Shown: one piece after another, positions 11,502-25,300 of the stretch
Layout of the letters: the number at the start of each line of letters is the position of its first letter
Numbering within the stretch: the first letter of the stretch is position 1
From: Zygnema cylindricum
Lineage: Eukaryota; Streptophyta; Zygnematophyceae; Zygnematales; Zygnemataceae
DNA length: 64,000 bases
Assembly (NCBI GenBank): GCA_037447655.1
Contig: JBBHKE010001724.1
Location: forward strand, 95,435 to 159,434
Direction of reading: 5' to 3'
Position numbers and translations under genes: made by a program
Notes under the pieces: generated by a model
Databases searched by the model: none
What the model was told of the DNA's origin: nothing
Seen by the model: the letters and a program-made list of their open reading frames with translations, nothing else

Positions 11502-11785
11502 GGAGGTACATGGCTACGGGAAGTAGGAGCTGTTGCGTAGTGCAGGAGGAAAAGACGAAATAGAGGAGATCCAGAGGTACATGGCTACGGGAAGTAGGAG
11601 CTGTCGCGTAGTGCAGGAGGAAAAGACAAAATAGAGGAGATCCAGAGATACATGGCTACAGGAAGTAGGAGCTGTGGCGTAGTGCAGGAGGAAAAGACGA
11701 AATAGAGGAGATCCAGAGGTACATGGCTACGGGAAGTATGAGCTGTCGTGTAGTGCAAGAGGAAAAGTCGAAAAAAAAAAAAAAA
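11502..11785. repeat. 71-bp tandem repeat, four units
   Basis: Units start near 11,502, 11,573, 11,644 and 11,716. Each contains AGGTACATGGCTACGGGAAG and AGTGCAGGAGGAAAAGACG, with few differences. The last unit is the most divergent and runs into a stretch of about 15 A. The array lies about 360 bp upstream of the minus-strand non-LTR ORF start, where some LINEs carry promoter monomers. Belonging to the element is inference; it could equally be an independent minisatellite. Confidence 0.85.
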
Positions 11786-13376
11786 CGTGGGAAAACATGG
11801 CAGCTCATTGAATGTACGGATCTTTCTTGGAAAGGTAGCGGATTGGACAGGCGTGTTTTGTTGCATCGTAATAGAGCCATAACGTTTGCGTGGATAAGAA
11901 ATTGGACATGTGTAATTTTGGGCGACCAATCACATTACGCGAAAGATCAATTGGTTGTTAAGTTTGAACTTTTTGGACCATTTTAGTGTAAAAGTTTACT
12001 CTAATACAGGACAACATTGACGGTAATACATGTCACACGTCTTAAAGACATACAAGGGAACACACTTATTACAATTAAGACACATATTAACATACTCAAT
12101 TCTAATAAAACCACCCAAATGTGACGTTATTAGAATACATAACAGACTGACGAACGGAACAACGGACGTACGTCCAACTTATTTGAAGAAACGGCGTGGC
12201 GTAATCGTCTCTTCTGTAAACGTTAAACATATATAAACTGAGATTAAAGTTTACGCTTCGCGGTCTAGCGTTGACACATAACCGCCGTAAATTAGTCTGA
12301 CCGGGACAGATACTTAATTTGGCGACGTCGTACGATTTTTAATGTTTTGTACGGATACATATATTAATGTATATAATCGTACGGAAAATTTTCCATTTTT
12401 GCTGTTCCCAAATTAGCATAAACGCCGAAATTAGAATACATATTTTTGTTTGAAAAATTTCAAGTGAATGGGCTTTCTTTTTATGATTGAACTATGTCAT
12501 ATCCTGAGTTTGACTTCTCTGTTTTACGTCAGGTGTGACGACATAGTTTTTTGATATGAGTGTACAATCGTTGTATTGTAAATGAAGATTGGCTATTTTA
12601 ATTAAATGTCAAATGGTAGATTAGAATGGCATGTCATTCTATCTATTGGCATGGACACGATGCCAACCTGTTGTGATCTGTTGGGCTTACTTGTACCTGC
12701 TTGTTCAGAATTGGCTAAAGTACAGAAGGCGTACTTTCTCACAAGTATAAGCATATATTCATATTTGCAGTATCTGTCATCATGTAAGATGAAGGCCATA
12801 CTACGTAGGCATGCTCGAGTGTTAAAATTCAAGCATCCATCCATATTTTCTTTCTGTGCTTTCTCTACTTTAACAATATCTAAGACCTTCAAGTTTGAAA
12901 AATGTTTGAAACAACTTGTTCATAAAACATCGATCACCACAATTACAGTCAGACATTCAGTGAGAGCAGCTGGACTCCAACACTACACGTGCCTATTTAG
13001 CAGGTTCATCCTTTAAGCAATAAAAAAAATTAAAATCGTTCCAATGACACCCCATATTTCTCTCAAAAATTTGTCAACCAGAGGACAAAGCTTGTATTAT
13101 CACAACGATGTACTTTTTTCCTTGCCGCAAATGTTAAGCTATTGCGTCCAGCCTCTATTACAACCATAAAGTCGAACTAACAATGGATAGCCCAAAAAAA
13201 GAAAAATTCCCAAAACTGCCACAAGCACAAACCCATTTCTCCCCAAAGCACAAATCATTCCTCATCTTGACCAATAATGGCCAGAAATGTGATTACAGAG
13301 ACACATGGGCTTAAGGTACCTTAAGGTACTACATTTTAAGGCCTCGTACCACGAAGCACGGCCGTAATTTTCATAA
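11786..13376. other. Intergenic region and AQR 3' flank
   Basis: No other gene was recognised. The part nearest 13,376 should hold the AQR 3' UTR. A roughly 90-bp segment at 12,325-12,415 recurs in the same orientation at 28,590-28,680 on the other side of AQR. An ACGCTTCGCGGTCTAG word at about 12,248 resembles the right terminal repeat of the element at 28,259-29,654, which suggests an old related transposon. Confidence 0.5.
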
Positions 13377-16300
13377 TCATGATTCCTTGGCGGTCTCAAC
13401 ACCTGTGGGCCCATTATTATCAGGCTTCTCCTCCGACCCAGAAACGGAAACTGGCACCACAGTTGATTGAGGAGAGATGGGCACTGGTTTGTAATCAGGA
13501 ATGGAAGTCGTGTGTTCCCCGTCTATAACCATAGGGGCCACACCTGTATTTTGCACCTGTATATGTCCAGCCCCTCTCCTGCTTGAGACTTTCCAAATTT
13601 ATTTTATTCTATTGTAATTTTCACTTACTGCATGAGCTGAGAACATCTGAACAGGACGAGGTAGATTCCTACAATCAGATAAGCCAGAGTAAATGCATAC
13701 CTGATGGATCTTTACAACAAAAACTGAGTGCAAATGCAAGCGGACCATCATAGCCACGTTTTGTGTAAACATGTATCTAGCTCCAAAGCAAGTCAACACA
13801 ACAAGAGTTTTGCATTTTGTGATGTGTCTTTTGTCACAAAATCCATCTGCCGAAACACTGATTATAGACGACCACAGGCTTCCAAATAGAGCAACAAAGG
13901 CTTTATGCTATACCTCGCATGTCTATCCAATACGATTTTTTCTCCAAAAAACAGAATTGGGTTCACGTTCCAAAAAACATTAGCCCAACCGGCATCCTCC
14001 AATTCATTCACTGGTTATACATAAGCTTACCAGCTGCCGTTGATTCCAGCGATCGAATCGCGTTCCAACAATGGCTGCCATTTCCTCAATCCCACTAACA
14101 AGGTGATACCGACCCATATCTCCATCCCTCCTGGTAGCCGGAATGCTTTCCTCCTCAAGAACAAGTGCCAAACGGTCCGGTCGCTGGAGCAGCAATTGGA
14201 AGGTCGGCTGAAGCTCAAAACATTGCTCGAAAAGAGAGCGTCGTCCAAAGACATAAAGACCTAAACGAGCACGACTCATCGCAACTACTAGACGACGAAC
14301 GTCTCGAAGATGACCAACCGTCTTCGTACGAACAAGAGAGAGCAAAATGATGTCTGCAGGTAAAGAGCCGTGCCACAGATACGATCAAAGCTTCAGACAT
14401 GGTACTCCACTAAGGAGCAAAAAAACGTTGCTTAACTCTGCTGTAAACCATTTCTCCTTCGCCTCTAAACTGTGTACCGTTATTAGCGTCAATGACAATA
14501 TTTCAGTGCCCCTAAATTTTACCCCTCGAACCTAAAATAGCGTCAATCACAGTAATTAGTTTTTCCTAACGCTAATTCTTTAAGCGGTTCAAAACCTGCC
14601 ACGTCCCTTGGAACTGAATTATAATCAATAACACTGATATAAACCCCACATTTATAATTCCAGAACATTAATGGCCTTACACTGTGTACTTGCCAAAAGA
14701 ACGGGCCCTAGTGCAAGAAATACTAGATGGCATGCATACATAAAGCCTTTGATCATCCTCTAAAAATGATGGAGAACAACTTTTAAGACAAAAAGGAATA
14801 AAACTCACCATTCTGCTGGCCCTGATATCGGTCGACTGTTGTTACCTGCAAGCTCCTCAGAATCACAAGTCAGCATTTCTCTCACGCAAACATGAACAGA
14901 TAGGGACCTCAAGGGAGCTCTTTAACTCACATTCTATTCTTAAGCAGCTTTATGTAAATGCTCACACTTGATACAGAGTGTGACTTTTCTTAATTTGATG
15001 CGACAAGTGCAACTACATCCACACGAAAAAAACATGCATTTAGCCCTGCATAAAAAGATTTTGCTGTAGTGTACTTTCATTTCCTGGAATTCCACCTTCG
15101 GACATATCCAATTTCACCTTCAGACATATCCAATTTCACCTTCATAATAATTGAGACCCGATAATCTTCATTTACCTTGCTGGGCTCCCCAAACAAATAG
15201 TGGCCAGAACACCGGCGTTTCACCACATCCCTGATCAGATGCTTCTGCCCATTGTATGTTGTGAGAATGGCAATACGTTCTGCTGGATAGCCCATAAGAC
15301 GCATGTATTGAAAGCAGCTTACAACATATTCAGCCTCACCCAGATTCTGATAGAACCATGGATTGGGCTCCATTTCTCCCCTGCCTTCCCAGTCGGGAAC
15401 ATCAATAAACTGCAATTCCAAAACAACCAAAAATAAGCATCTCATGATCCATCATAATTGAATAGAAATTAGCCGCCAACAAGATAATACGCCTTTGCTC
15501 GATTGCCGCCAAATGGTGTTTTATGAGAAAAAGTTTCAGACTGTCACCAAACCCTTCAGACTCCATAGGGCTCAACAACAAAAAAGTATTTTCAGGTTCC
15601 AGCACCAAACCTTGGAGCCCTGACAGTTGCAAAAAAACCTTTCCTTACCCGCCTTCCTCACTTGCCTTCCAAAAGCAATAAACAAGAAAAGTTACAACAA
15701 CAAAATCAATCTCCTACCTGGAACGTGAAAGCAAAACCAGCGTTTGCCAGCTGATATTCTCTTAGACTCTTCACGTGGGGCAGATCCCCCAGTGCCCTGT
15801 ATCGCCAATTATATAGGCAGGCGATAGTAGGTCGAGCCCGACCCTGGGCATTCAACTCTGTGTAAGGAACACCAAGACGAACAAAACGGGTGAAGAGACT
15901 CTGGTCCATGTGGCTGTACTTCTGGAAAGCCATGTTCTTCACCACCGGAGGTAGCTGGTGATGATCACCAATCAGAACAACTCGTTTCAAGCGAGCTCTC
16001 CCATCCTGAGGATGCTGAAGAAGCATAGGAATGAAAGTCTCTATTTCCAAAATCTGCCATCACAGGGTCCCCAAAGAATCAAAACAATGTAAATAACCTC
16101 AAAATTTCGGCCATTTTCCTTTGTGTAACAAAAGTCACCCTCACTTGGCTTTTATCCAAATTTTCCTAAAGAAAAAAAGGCTCAAAGAATAAGCGAAGAC
16201 ATGCATTAACCAAAAAGTAATCAAACATGGTTTCACAGGCTATAAAAGGCATTTGCAGTTATGTTTCTTTTCATTTCTTCTGCTTAAAAACTTACAAACC

Positions 16301-19300
16301 ATGGGCATATGGCCATTACAGCACCTCACAAAAGAACAGGAACCAGCCCTACTCCCTTCTCACCTGTGCAGATTCCTCAACTACAACTGAATCGTACTTA
16401 AACCGTAAATCCAGGAAGTCACGCCGTTTCAGCGCTGCATGCGTACAGGTCATCGCCACAATCTTCGCCTGCTTAGTCATCAAATAATTAGACCTGTCTG
16501 CTGTCGTCTTCAGAAGCTCAAATGCCCTGCATTCTTCGAGCTCTTGAAACATAGTTTTCAGATGCCGGAAACATCCCTGCGCAACACGCATGTCCTGCGC
16601 ATAGGACTGGCCATTCAAAACAAAGCCTGGTGCATCTTTAAAGTATTCCCGGAATGGAAACTGATCCTTCACGACGGATGTGACTCCCTGTTCAGCTTGC
16701 TTTTCACACTCTTCGAGAAACTTTTCCCAACGTGATAGAACTCGTAAAAGCCAGAAGTGGGCAGCTGTTTCACATGTGTATGCCACATCAGTAGAAAGAT
16801 TTAGTGTTCCCGCCAATCGTTCCACGTTTGCAAGGAGCTCGAGTCGGCGGGCTAACATGGCATTCACACGACCCTGACGGCTGAAATCTTGTTCAGTGTC
16901 AAGCTCCTGCTCTCCCATTCCCAGACGCAACAAATATCGACCAGGGACATCCCTCTGTTGTCCTCAAGCAGGCCCACCATACCAGGCCCATACCATACAT
17001 CAGCAATTAAGTTCCATCTGTACAGAACACTAAAACCATGAAAAATGAAAGTACCTCTGGAACAATTCTCAGTAAGCCGCAGCATTCTCAGGGAAAACTA
17101 TGGGAGGCAAAATGCATAGTAGCTGATTGTTGACATGATATTTGCAGAGTTTCATCTCGTATGTTCAGAAAACTGCAGCTGGATACACCTAGAAATCAGA
17201 CAGAGTGCCTGGCAGTCTACAGCCAAACCATTGAAAACTGAAACATCATTCACAGACAACAAGGAAACAGCGCTAGTCTAAGTCCCCAAAGTAACAGAAT
17301 TCTGTCATTATTCCAAGTAGATAGCCATAAAATGCCAACCATCACAAGAAGTTGCTTTCAACAAAGTGAGTCTCAAGCTGGTGAAACGATTACTACACGC
17401 ACATGAAAGAGGAAGGTAATAAGGCAGGCGAGACAAGAGAGAAGGGGAAGAAATGCATCTTGATGCGAACTGCAAAAGCAGCAGAGAGGTGTATACCTGC
17501 ATAATCTTTTCAAAAAGCTGATTAAGGGCTTGATTGGAGTGCGTAATCAGAAGGGTACGTTGGCCCGGACAATTGTGATATAAAACGTGCAGTATTTGAA
17601 CAGCAGTATCTGTTTTGCCAGTTCCTGGAGGGCCCACGACCATCGTGAGGCCCGGCTGCACTCCTGACAAAATTGCATCCACCTGTCCCCAAATCCTCCG
17701 CTTTTGTCTTAATATTTACTGACCTACTAACAGTAACTGACTGATTTAAAGCAACCATATAAAATCAACAGTGTCGACCTGCCATACAAGCAGATTTCTT
17801 ACGTAACTTATACAGCAACAAATCATTACCACCAGGAACAATCATCTCATGTCGACATGTCTGTTGAAGAAGAGTCGGGACTCCACAGTTCAAAATCTCG
17901 TCCAGAGATTTCCTGAAAACTGTTCTAGTAGCATAAATCGTTCCTCACATCTGACTACAAGAAACGCAATCGCAATTGTAGATTTTCCAAAGACCCCAAG
18001 GCTAAACTACAAGGAAAACGGACCCTCCATAAAATCTGTCCTCTCTTCTTTGGTCAACATTAGCTATCACCTACAAATGAAACAGCACTTTCAATGCAAC
18101 AGTTGTACAATCATCAGTGCCCAAATGGCAATGTGAGAGGATATCGAAGAGCATGAATCACCTGCACAGGTGTGAAGCGTACGGTGTTGTGATTCGGCTG
18201 ATCTTGAGGATATGGGCCTGGATCTGGAGGAGTATAAGCCTCTGCAACAAGAACTGGCTTGTCTTCTGACCCATTGTCTGTACCTTTATCTGTAACAGCC
18301 GGTTCTGAAAGGGCGCTCTTTCTTTTGCAACCTCCCACCACAGAAGGTGGATTCTTTTCTGCTTCTGGAAGAGTTACCCGAAATGGAGGCTTTGGGTGCT
18401 CGTCCTTCACTCCATCTGGAGTTATGAAGCGAACCTGTTCCCAAGTATGGCAATCTGTAAGCCGCCTTAGAAAAATGGCTGTGAGCAGCACAAGTGAGCA
18501 ACAAAATAAGGTAGGGACAAAAAGCTCCTACCAAAATATTATCAAACATGGATCAAACAATTTAACCAAAAAAAGCACATCCTTGATCATCAGGTAAAAT
18601 GTTCCTGTCTGATAGTACAAAATGAAAGGATCGATAATACACTCTGAGCTCACTTACAAACACTTATAGCAGCAGAAGCATTCAGAATATAAAACATTAA
18701 ATCAACATTGAAGAGACATTTCAGAAAATTCCCACATTAATAAAAAACTGAAATTACAATTTCTTCTCTATCTCTTCTATTACTCCATATAATCCTCCAA
18801 TTTCAAATTGATTGATTAACACACAGTCATAGTGTCCCTTAAATACAATACCAGCCATGGCGTGACACGTGTGAGCGTGCGCCGCCAAGAAGCCTCTAGA
18901 AATCCGCCACCTGTCCGCAGATTAAGCTAGAACACTCTAAATTTCACTAAGGACTCAAACATAGCAAAAACGACAAACCAAAACGAAAGTACTAGACAAA
19001 ACTAGAAGTACTATCATACTAAACTAGACGTACGAAAATCTAGACGCGAAACGAAACAACAAATATATTTCGCGAAACCTATAGAACTTTCACGTAACTG
19101 TACTTTTGGTATATTCAAGAAGGTACAGTTTTTCTTTCGCGAAATCAAACTGATTCCGCGTGCGTACGATTCTTTCAATGAATCGTAACACAAAATAGAG
19201 TAGACGAGCCCAGCTTCCGCGTCATCGACATCTCAAAAAATCAAACTCTTCAAGATGGATTTCGACCCGAGGAGCATGCTTGTTGATGCAATGACCGAAA

Positions 19301-22300
19301 ATACCCACAACAAATGATTTGCACAACCCATAAGCTGTGATAGGGCGTTTGAATTACAGGTATGGAAGTACTTAGGCACACACCAGTGAGATGTCTGCTA
19401 ATGTAACCCTGCCTGGTTGAAACAAAGTTACTAGTTGACAAAAAAGGTAATCATAGTCAAAATCAAAAAACAAATGGCTTGGTTGGGAATACAAACAGTG
19501 TACACGCTTAGGGAGAGCATCACAACAGTCTCAACGGAGGTGAACTCACAATTCAGGACTTGCAGGATACGCCAAGAATGCCAACATGCATAAATCAAAA
19601 GTGACCAGAAGGTTGCATAATTATGCTATCTAAACAACCCCACAGACAGCATCCAGCTTTCACAGTCCACAAGCTTCGCCAAAATTGAAATAAATTTCAC
19701 TGTACAACCGAACAAAACAAGATGGCGGTCAAGGGAAAATAGTTTTAGCTGTTTCCCCTAATTACAATAAAACAGACTTGCAAGTTCAACAGTCGGAAAA
19801 TTGGCATATAAGCACAAATCTGCAGGAACAAGTGTGGGGAGATGTTGGTTTACACAACAATTGTGCCTCCATTTAATGGAAGTACTCCATACACCTACTG
19901 ACCCACATCACTTTTATGGTCATGAACGACACACATGCTCTACGGCCATAATGTTTACACTCCCTAATGCGACCTGAAATTTGCCTTAATCCTTTTTACA
20001 GTTTTAAGCTCTATCAGCACTTCAGAAATCAATGTTGGTATCCACATGTCACGTCAACAGGACTTGCTTCATCAAAGTGACTGAAAACCAAACGTGCCAA
20101 AACCATATCTAGCAACCAGACACATCTCGTGGTACCAAATCCAGAGACACGACTCTCAGAGGCCGGCACTCACCTGATACTCAGGGAAACTATCACACAA
20201 GTGTTGTGAATCAAGAAAGGTGTCTTTAAAGTCGAGAGAGTGAAGCTGCTCCGCTTTCGGCATATTTTGCCACTGAGCCGCAGCAGGGTTATCATAACCA
20301 AGAAAAATATCGTGCAACCATGGGGGCACTGCAGCATCCTCATTCATCAAATCCCGAATGGACTCTAGAATGGCCTTAAAATTGTTTTCCTTAGGTTTTC
20401 TCCTTAATAAAACATTGAAGCTTGTATATACATTTTCCCCTCCCCTTAGCGCCTGCGCCTCAATGTCTAACTGATATTGAGCTGAGTCTAAAGAGACCAC
20501 TACTGTTCGCAGCTGGCCTACCGGTGGCTTCCAGTCTTCTCGCTTAATTCTTCCAGTCATGTCATTCATCAACACGCCTCCTTCATCACGGACCTCCACC
20601 ACTTCACAACCTCTAACATACTGAATGCCGTACCTTTCCCGTATAGGAAGTTGACTCGCCGCTTCTCTTGTCAATGGCTCTGAAGGTGCAGTAATTGTCA
20701 GCAAAAATAGCACATCATGCTCCTTCAACTCATCCCATTCAGCACGAATGTTGGCTGGGAAACGTCCCACAGTATACTGCACTTCCGCAGTAACAGCAGC
20801 AGGCTTTACCTCACCAATATGTGGCTGCTTCACCTCAACAACTTCAAATTTCTGAAGTTTCACAGCCATACGAGCCCACCCCCTAAAAACCGTTTCCCCA
20901 TCGACACCTACAGCAGCTTGCATTCTTGAGACACCTTCTTCAATGTCACCTCGAATCTCATAAGTAGATTCCAGTCGAAAAAGGTTAAAGTTACGCAGAA
21001 GGTAATCGTGGAGTGTTAAAAACTGCAAGTTTAGTTTCGGAAGCGCCAAGCAGCCTTCTCCTGTATAATGGATGCTTGGCACCAAACTTTCATCCCACAT
21101 CACATCTTCGTTGGGGTAGAGAGGTAGGGCATTAAGAGAAGCTCTCTGCGATTTCTTCTTCTCAAAAGCTGCCAACATAACCTCAATAAGGAAATCCGTT
21201 CGTTCCACCCACAGATCTTCCGAGTCAACCAGATGGAGCTGCACAGACACTTCAAAAGCGTCAGTCCCAATGCTTGCAGGATATTGATAAAGTCTGCAAA
21301 TCACACTTAAAATCCTCACCCTCCTCATCCGCATCACATCAACATGCCAATTGCCTTTGCCAGGATCAGCACAAAACCCGCCTGCCTTCACCAACAAACT
21401 CGTACCCCAAATTACCCATGTAAACTGATCTTCTGACTGAAATCCCTGGAAAATGCAACCTTCCCAAGCAGTTTGCCCTCACAAATAGGAAAATGCTGCG
21501 CCAGAACAAAAAGGGACATTCCATGGGACCACTTGAAAACCTCCAATCTGAAGCAGTTCATCCAAACGAAAACTAGCTTTACCTTACTAGTAACCAAGTC
21601 TTTCAATTCATCCGGCGTAAGTCGTCCTAACTGCTTCTTGAGCTCACTGCGTTTTTCCACCAAACCGATGTTTGCCAAAGCCAATTGTCGCAACTGCAGC
21701 AGCCCACGTACAAAAACAAGCAGTTGAAAAAAGCATCGAGTTTCAAAAATGATTATGGGAGTTCAGAGGTACATAGAAAAACCGCCCTAAAACCTGCAGA
21801 AGTAAGGTACTTGTAACTTGCCTATAGATTACAAGGAGATGAGCAAAGTGAGATGCTATAATGATGTAAATGCACCGCCAAACTTTGGCAAAAAAGGCAC
21901 AGTCTCTTATTTTCAAAAGCAGACCTTATCGAAGAAAGTCAGACTGTTTTCAACTGGGCCCAAGGGGGAGCTTGGAAGATTTTTTGCCCCTTCTTGTTCC
22001 TGTGCGCTGGTTGCTACAGGAGACTCAAGGCTTGGACGTTTTAGAGTAGGAAAGGGACAGGACAGGCACTAACCGAGCCTCTGCCTTTCCATGCTCCTGC
22101 CCCTCAGCTGGATCTCTGCCTCTGTGAAAAAAAGGGGCGGTCCTTTACCTGCAAGGATACCACTAGAAGGACTATGAATTATTCAATAAGAAAATTAGGA
22201 CACTAACCTACAGCTATGTGGAACTAGGGAGTTTGTTTCACAAGTTCATACGTGTGAAAATTCAATGGTTTTACCCAAAAAAGAATATTCTCGAACTTCT

Positions 22301-25300
22301 ACCTGTGTGCCTCTGTTAACAGGATTTCCTTTATTGCAGTAGCCAGTGCTTTCCTAAGTACCAGGGCTTTAACCTGCATTCTGCTCAGCCAGAAGCTATC
22401 CAAGCTAAAGCGCAATGAAACTGGTCTCATAGAAAAAATGAGTGCCTTACCCTTGCATATAAACCATTCAAAATTCCTATGAACTCTTTCCTGCTGCACA
22501 ATTCATTGATCCCCAGCTCATACATTTAAATATCAGAAGCACATTGATACACCGTATACCTAATCATATTAAACTCTGTATGTACAGGAAGTCAACTGGT
22601 ATGACATCAAAGCTCAAAAGAACTTTGAAGACGAGGAAGTCTGCAATATGCGCACAATGAGGCACAGGCTGGCCCATTGTGACTAAGGCCACTAAGTTGT
22701 GAAGCGAATAGCTGAAACTCTAAATATATTCTTTGGATGAAGCAGTGAAAGTCATAACTACAACTTGTTCACTCTGAGCAGATGAACAGAATTGAGCTTT
22801 ACAGACAGGGCTGTCAGGAAAATCTATCTAGATGGACAGGTCGCCGTTGTTATTTTCTGTTACGATCGTTCAAACTGAAAATAATGGTGGACTTTTCTAG
22901 CCGACTTAAAATCATATTTTTTACTTATCTGTTTTTCAGTAACCTCTTAGTATATGCATGTGGCGCGCACATTAGGAACACACATGCATGTAGATTGCTT
23001 TACACTATAGTTTTGCTGTGTATTTAACTTATGTAAAACCATGAACTGAGTCGGTTTCCAGTTGCAGAACGGTGGGTGAGTGCCCATGTCAACTTTTTTC
23101 CATTGGAATGAGACTGTTATTTTAACCGCAATCTACATGATTGAGACAGTGACAGAAAAAACAAACTTATCTCCCGTTTTTGTCGCTATCCTCTCAATAA
23201 ATTAAAAATACTGAGGACCAATGGATCATTGACAAATGAGACACTGAATAAACTAGGCGCTCAGAATAAGATAGTAACAAGTACACCTTGACCCTGACCA
23301 CAGCGATTGTCTAAATGACACAATTTTGCACAAGCCTTTGTATGAACTGGGAACATCAAACTCAGGTATTCCATTAAGCAAAATGAAAGATAAATCCAAC
23401 TTACTTGAATAGGATGGACCACTAAATCCTATGGATTTGACTCCATAGCCTGAGATTTCGTTGAAGACTTCTGCCCAAACACTTATTGAACTGCTCCAGC
23501 TAAAAATTACTTACAAATTCCATAGCTGAATATTACAGTATGTTCTCCTAAAGCACAGGGGAGGAGAGGGACATTGCACTACTAAAGTTATCAATAACAG
23601 ACAGAGCCAGGTTGATAGCAAAAACTTGAAACCCACCTTTGGAACTTGCTTGAAGAAAATACGCTGGAGACCTTGTAAGCGTTCGCAGTGTTGTGCCTGA
23701 ACCTCCTCCTCGGACAACTGTTTCCCTGTGTGGTCATCGATCTCGAAGTCCTCATAGAATCGTAGCAAATCAGTCAGCTGCGAAAAAAGACGCCCTGCCG
23801 GATGGTTGAAAAGGGCCGCCATACGACACTTCACAACCACAGCCCGATCTAACACCAAAGCTCGAAAAAACCTGCAAATCCACACTCGAGAATAATCAGG
23901 CAAACAGCATGAACTTAAGATGTACAAAATTAGACAGCAGCAGACTCTTCCCCCTCATGAATTATTTAAAGAGGAAAGTAAATTCAAGCCTCACCGCCGG
24001 GTCGGAAGCTGGCTCAAGAGATCTATCAGAAACTCAATAAACCGCTCACAATACAAAACCATGGCGCCGTTCACCGCTTGATTTTCCTCCTGCTCCATAT
24101 CATCCTCTGGAACAACAGTGTGCAAGACCTGCATACACAAACAGTCAATACATATTTCATTCCAATGACAAGGTTATCAAAGTCTTGATCTCAATCACGT
24201 GCCAGCAACTGGCACTAAAGCCACCAACAGTACTAGGCCAACGATACATGAAGTCCCTTACCTCCATGAACTCATCAAGCAAAGACGGAAGCAGTTTCAC
24301 TTCTGGTCGTTGGGTGGGAGATACAGCACCCTTTCCAGCTGCTTTTGCTGCCCTTGCTTCCCGCTTGAGTAGTTTCTGCCAAGGTGCCTGCAAGCTAGGC
24401 TGTGACAGAAGCTCACGCTGCACAAAACAGAAGTCCGATTGTGGAAAATCAGAGGTTATTATTTAGCACGACAATAATCACTGGTTATCTCTCTGTCCTA
24501 CATTCTTGGTTCTCGTTCTTAAAAAGAAAGCCTTACGATAACAGAAGACCATCGGGAAAGACCATGCAAAAGCCTAAACAGTACAAGGAGCTCCATACTC
24601 CACAAAAACCTTAACAGATTGGCATCTCTCCTTGTAGCAAACACAGGCTACAAGTCTGCAGATTTAGTTGTCTAGGAACACCATTGGATGCATTAACAAG
24701 CAGGATCTTACTTGCCTAAGTTAATACTCCTGCACGATACTTCATATCTTTACCAACTTCCGAAGGATAACCTGTTTGTGAGGTCAGGACCGAGAACCCC
24801 AAATTGTCCACAAAGGTGTAGCATTATCAATTTCAAACCCCTCCATTCTGTATAAGGACATCCTCGACAAATGGCAACCAAACTTTGAGGGTTTCTACTG
24901 TATGCATCACGTCTGAACCTTAACTTTTTAAACCATACACAGATCATAGAGGTTCTCTCATGTATCAGACGTCAGTAAGGGTCTTAATGACCGACGGCAA
25001 CATTATAGAAGACACGGGAACCTGTCCACCTCTAATCGGCTGCCTGTAACCTTGGTGCTTACTTCAAGACGACAATTCTCGGATTCAAAGCATTGCAAAC
25101 CAGCCAAGTTCACATTGGGGTCCATCAAAAATGTACAGATATACAATGCTCAGTTGCGCAAACATGATGTATGTAAAAGGCCAGCGGATTTCTCCTCATC
25201 TGACTTGCAGTTGTTCAAATATAAATTGGTAAGGTCTGAAATGTAGATATATATATATGGCATGCCATTACAGGCTGCGCTCACATCATGCAGGATGAGC

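Noticed and set aside
11502-11785. Regular direct repeats that could be taken for a CRISPR array
   Set aside because: The units are contiguous, without unique spacers, in a eukaryotic sequence; this is a tandem repeat.
11585-11929. A small repetitive protein (VAMYLWISS repeats) on the minus strand
   Set aside because: It is only a translation of the 71-bp tandem repeat. The repeat length is not a multiple of three and there are no coding features.
12606-13016. 136-codon plus-strand open frame downstream of AQR
   Set aside because: It has no recognisable homology, lies over the probable AQR 3' flank, and a frame of this length is plausible by chance.
14004-17682. Several separate helicase genes or a viral-type helicase
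   Set aside because: The pieces join through GT-AG introns in consistent phase into one Aquarius protein.
17522-17758. Alternative frames over the Walker A exon
   Set aside because: They are shadows of AQR exon 11; they lack homology and cross a splice acceptor.
22782-23027. Open frame in AQR intron 7 as a nested gene
   Set aside because: There is no recognisable domain or convincing coding bias, and it is of a length expected by chance.
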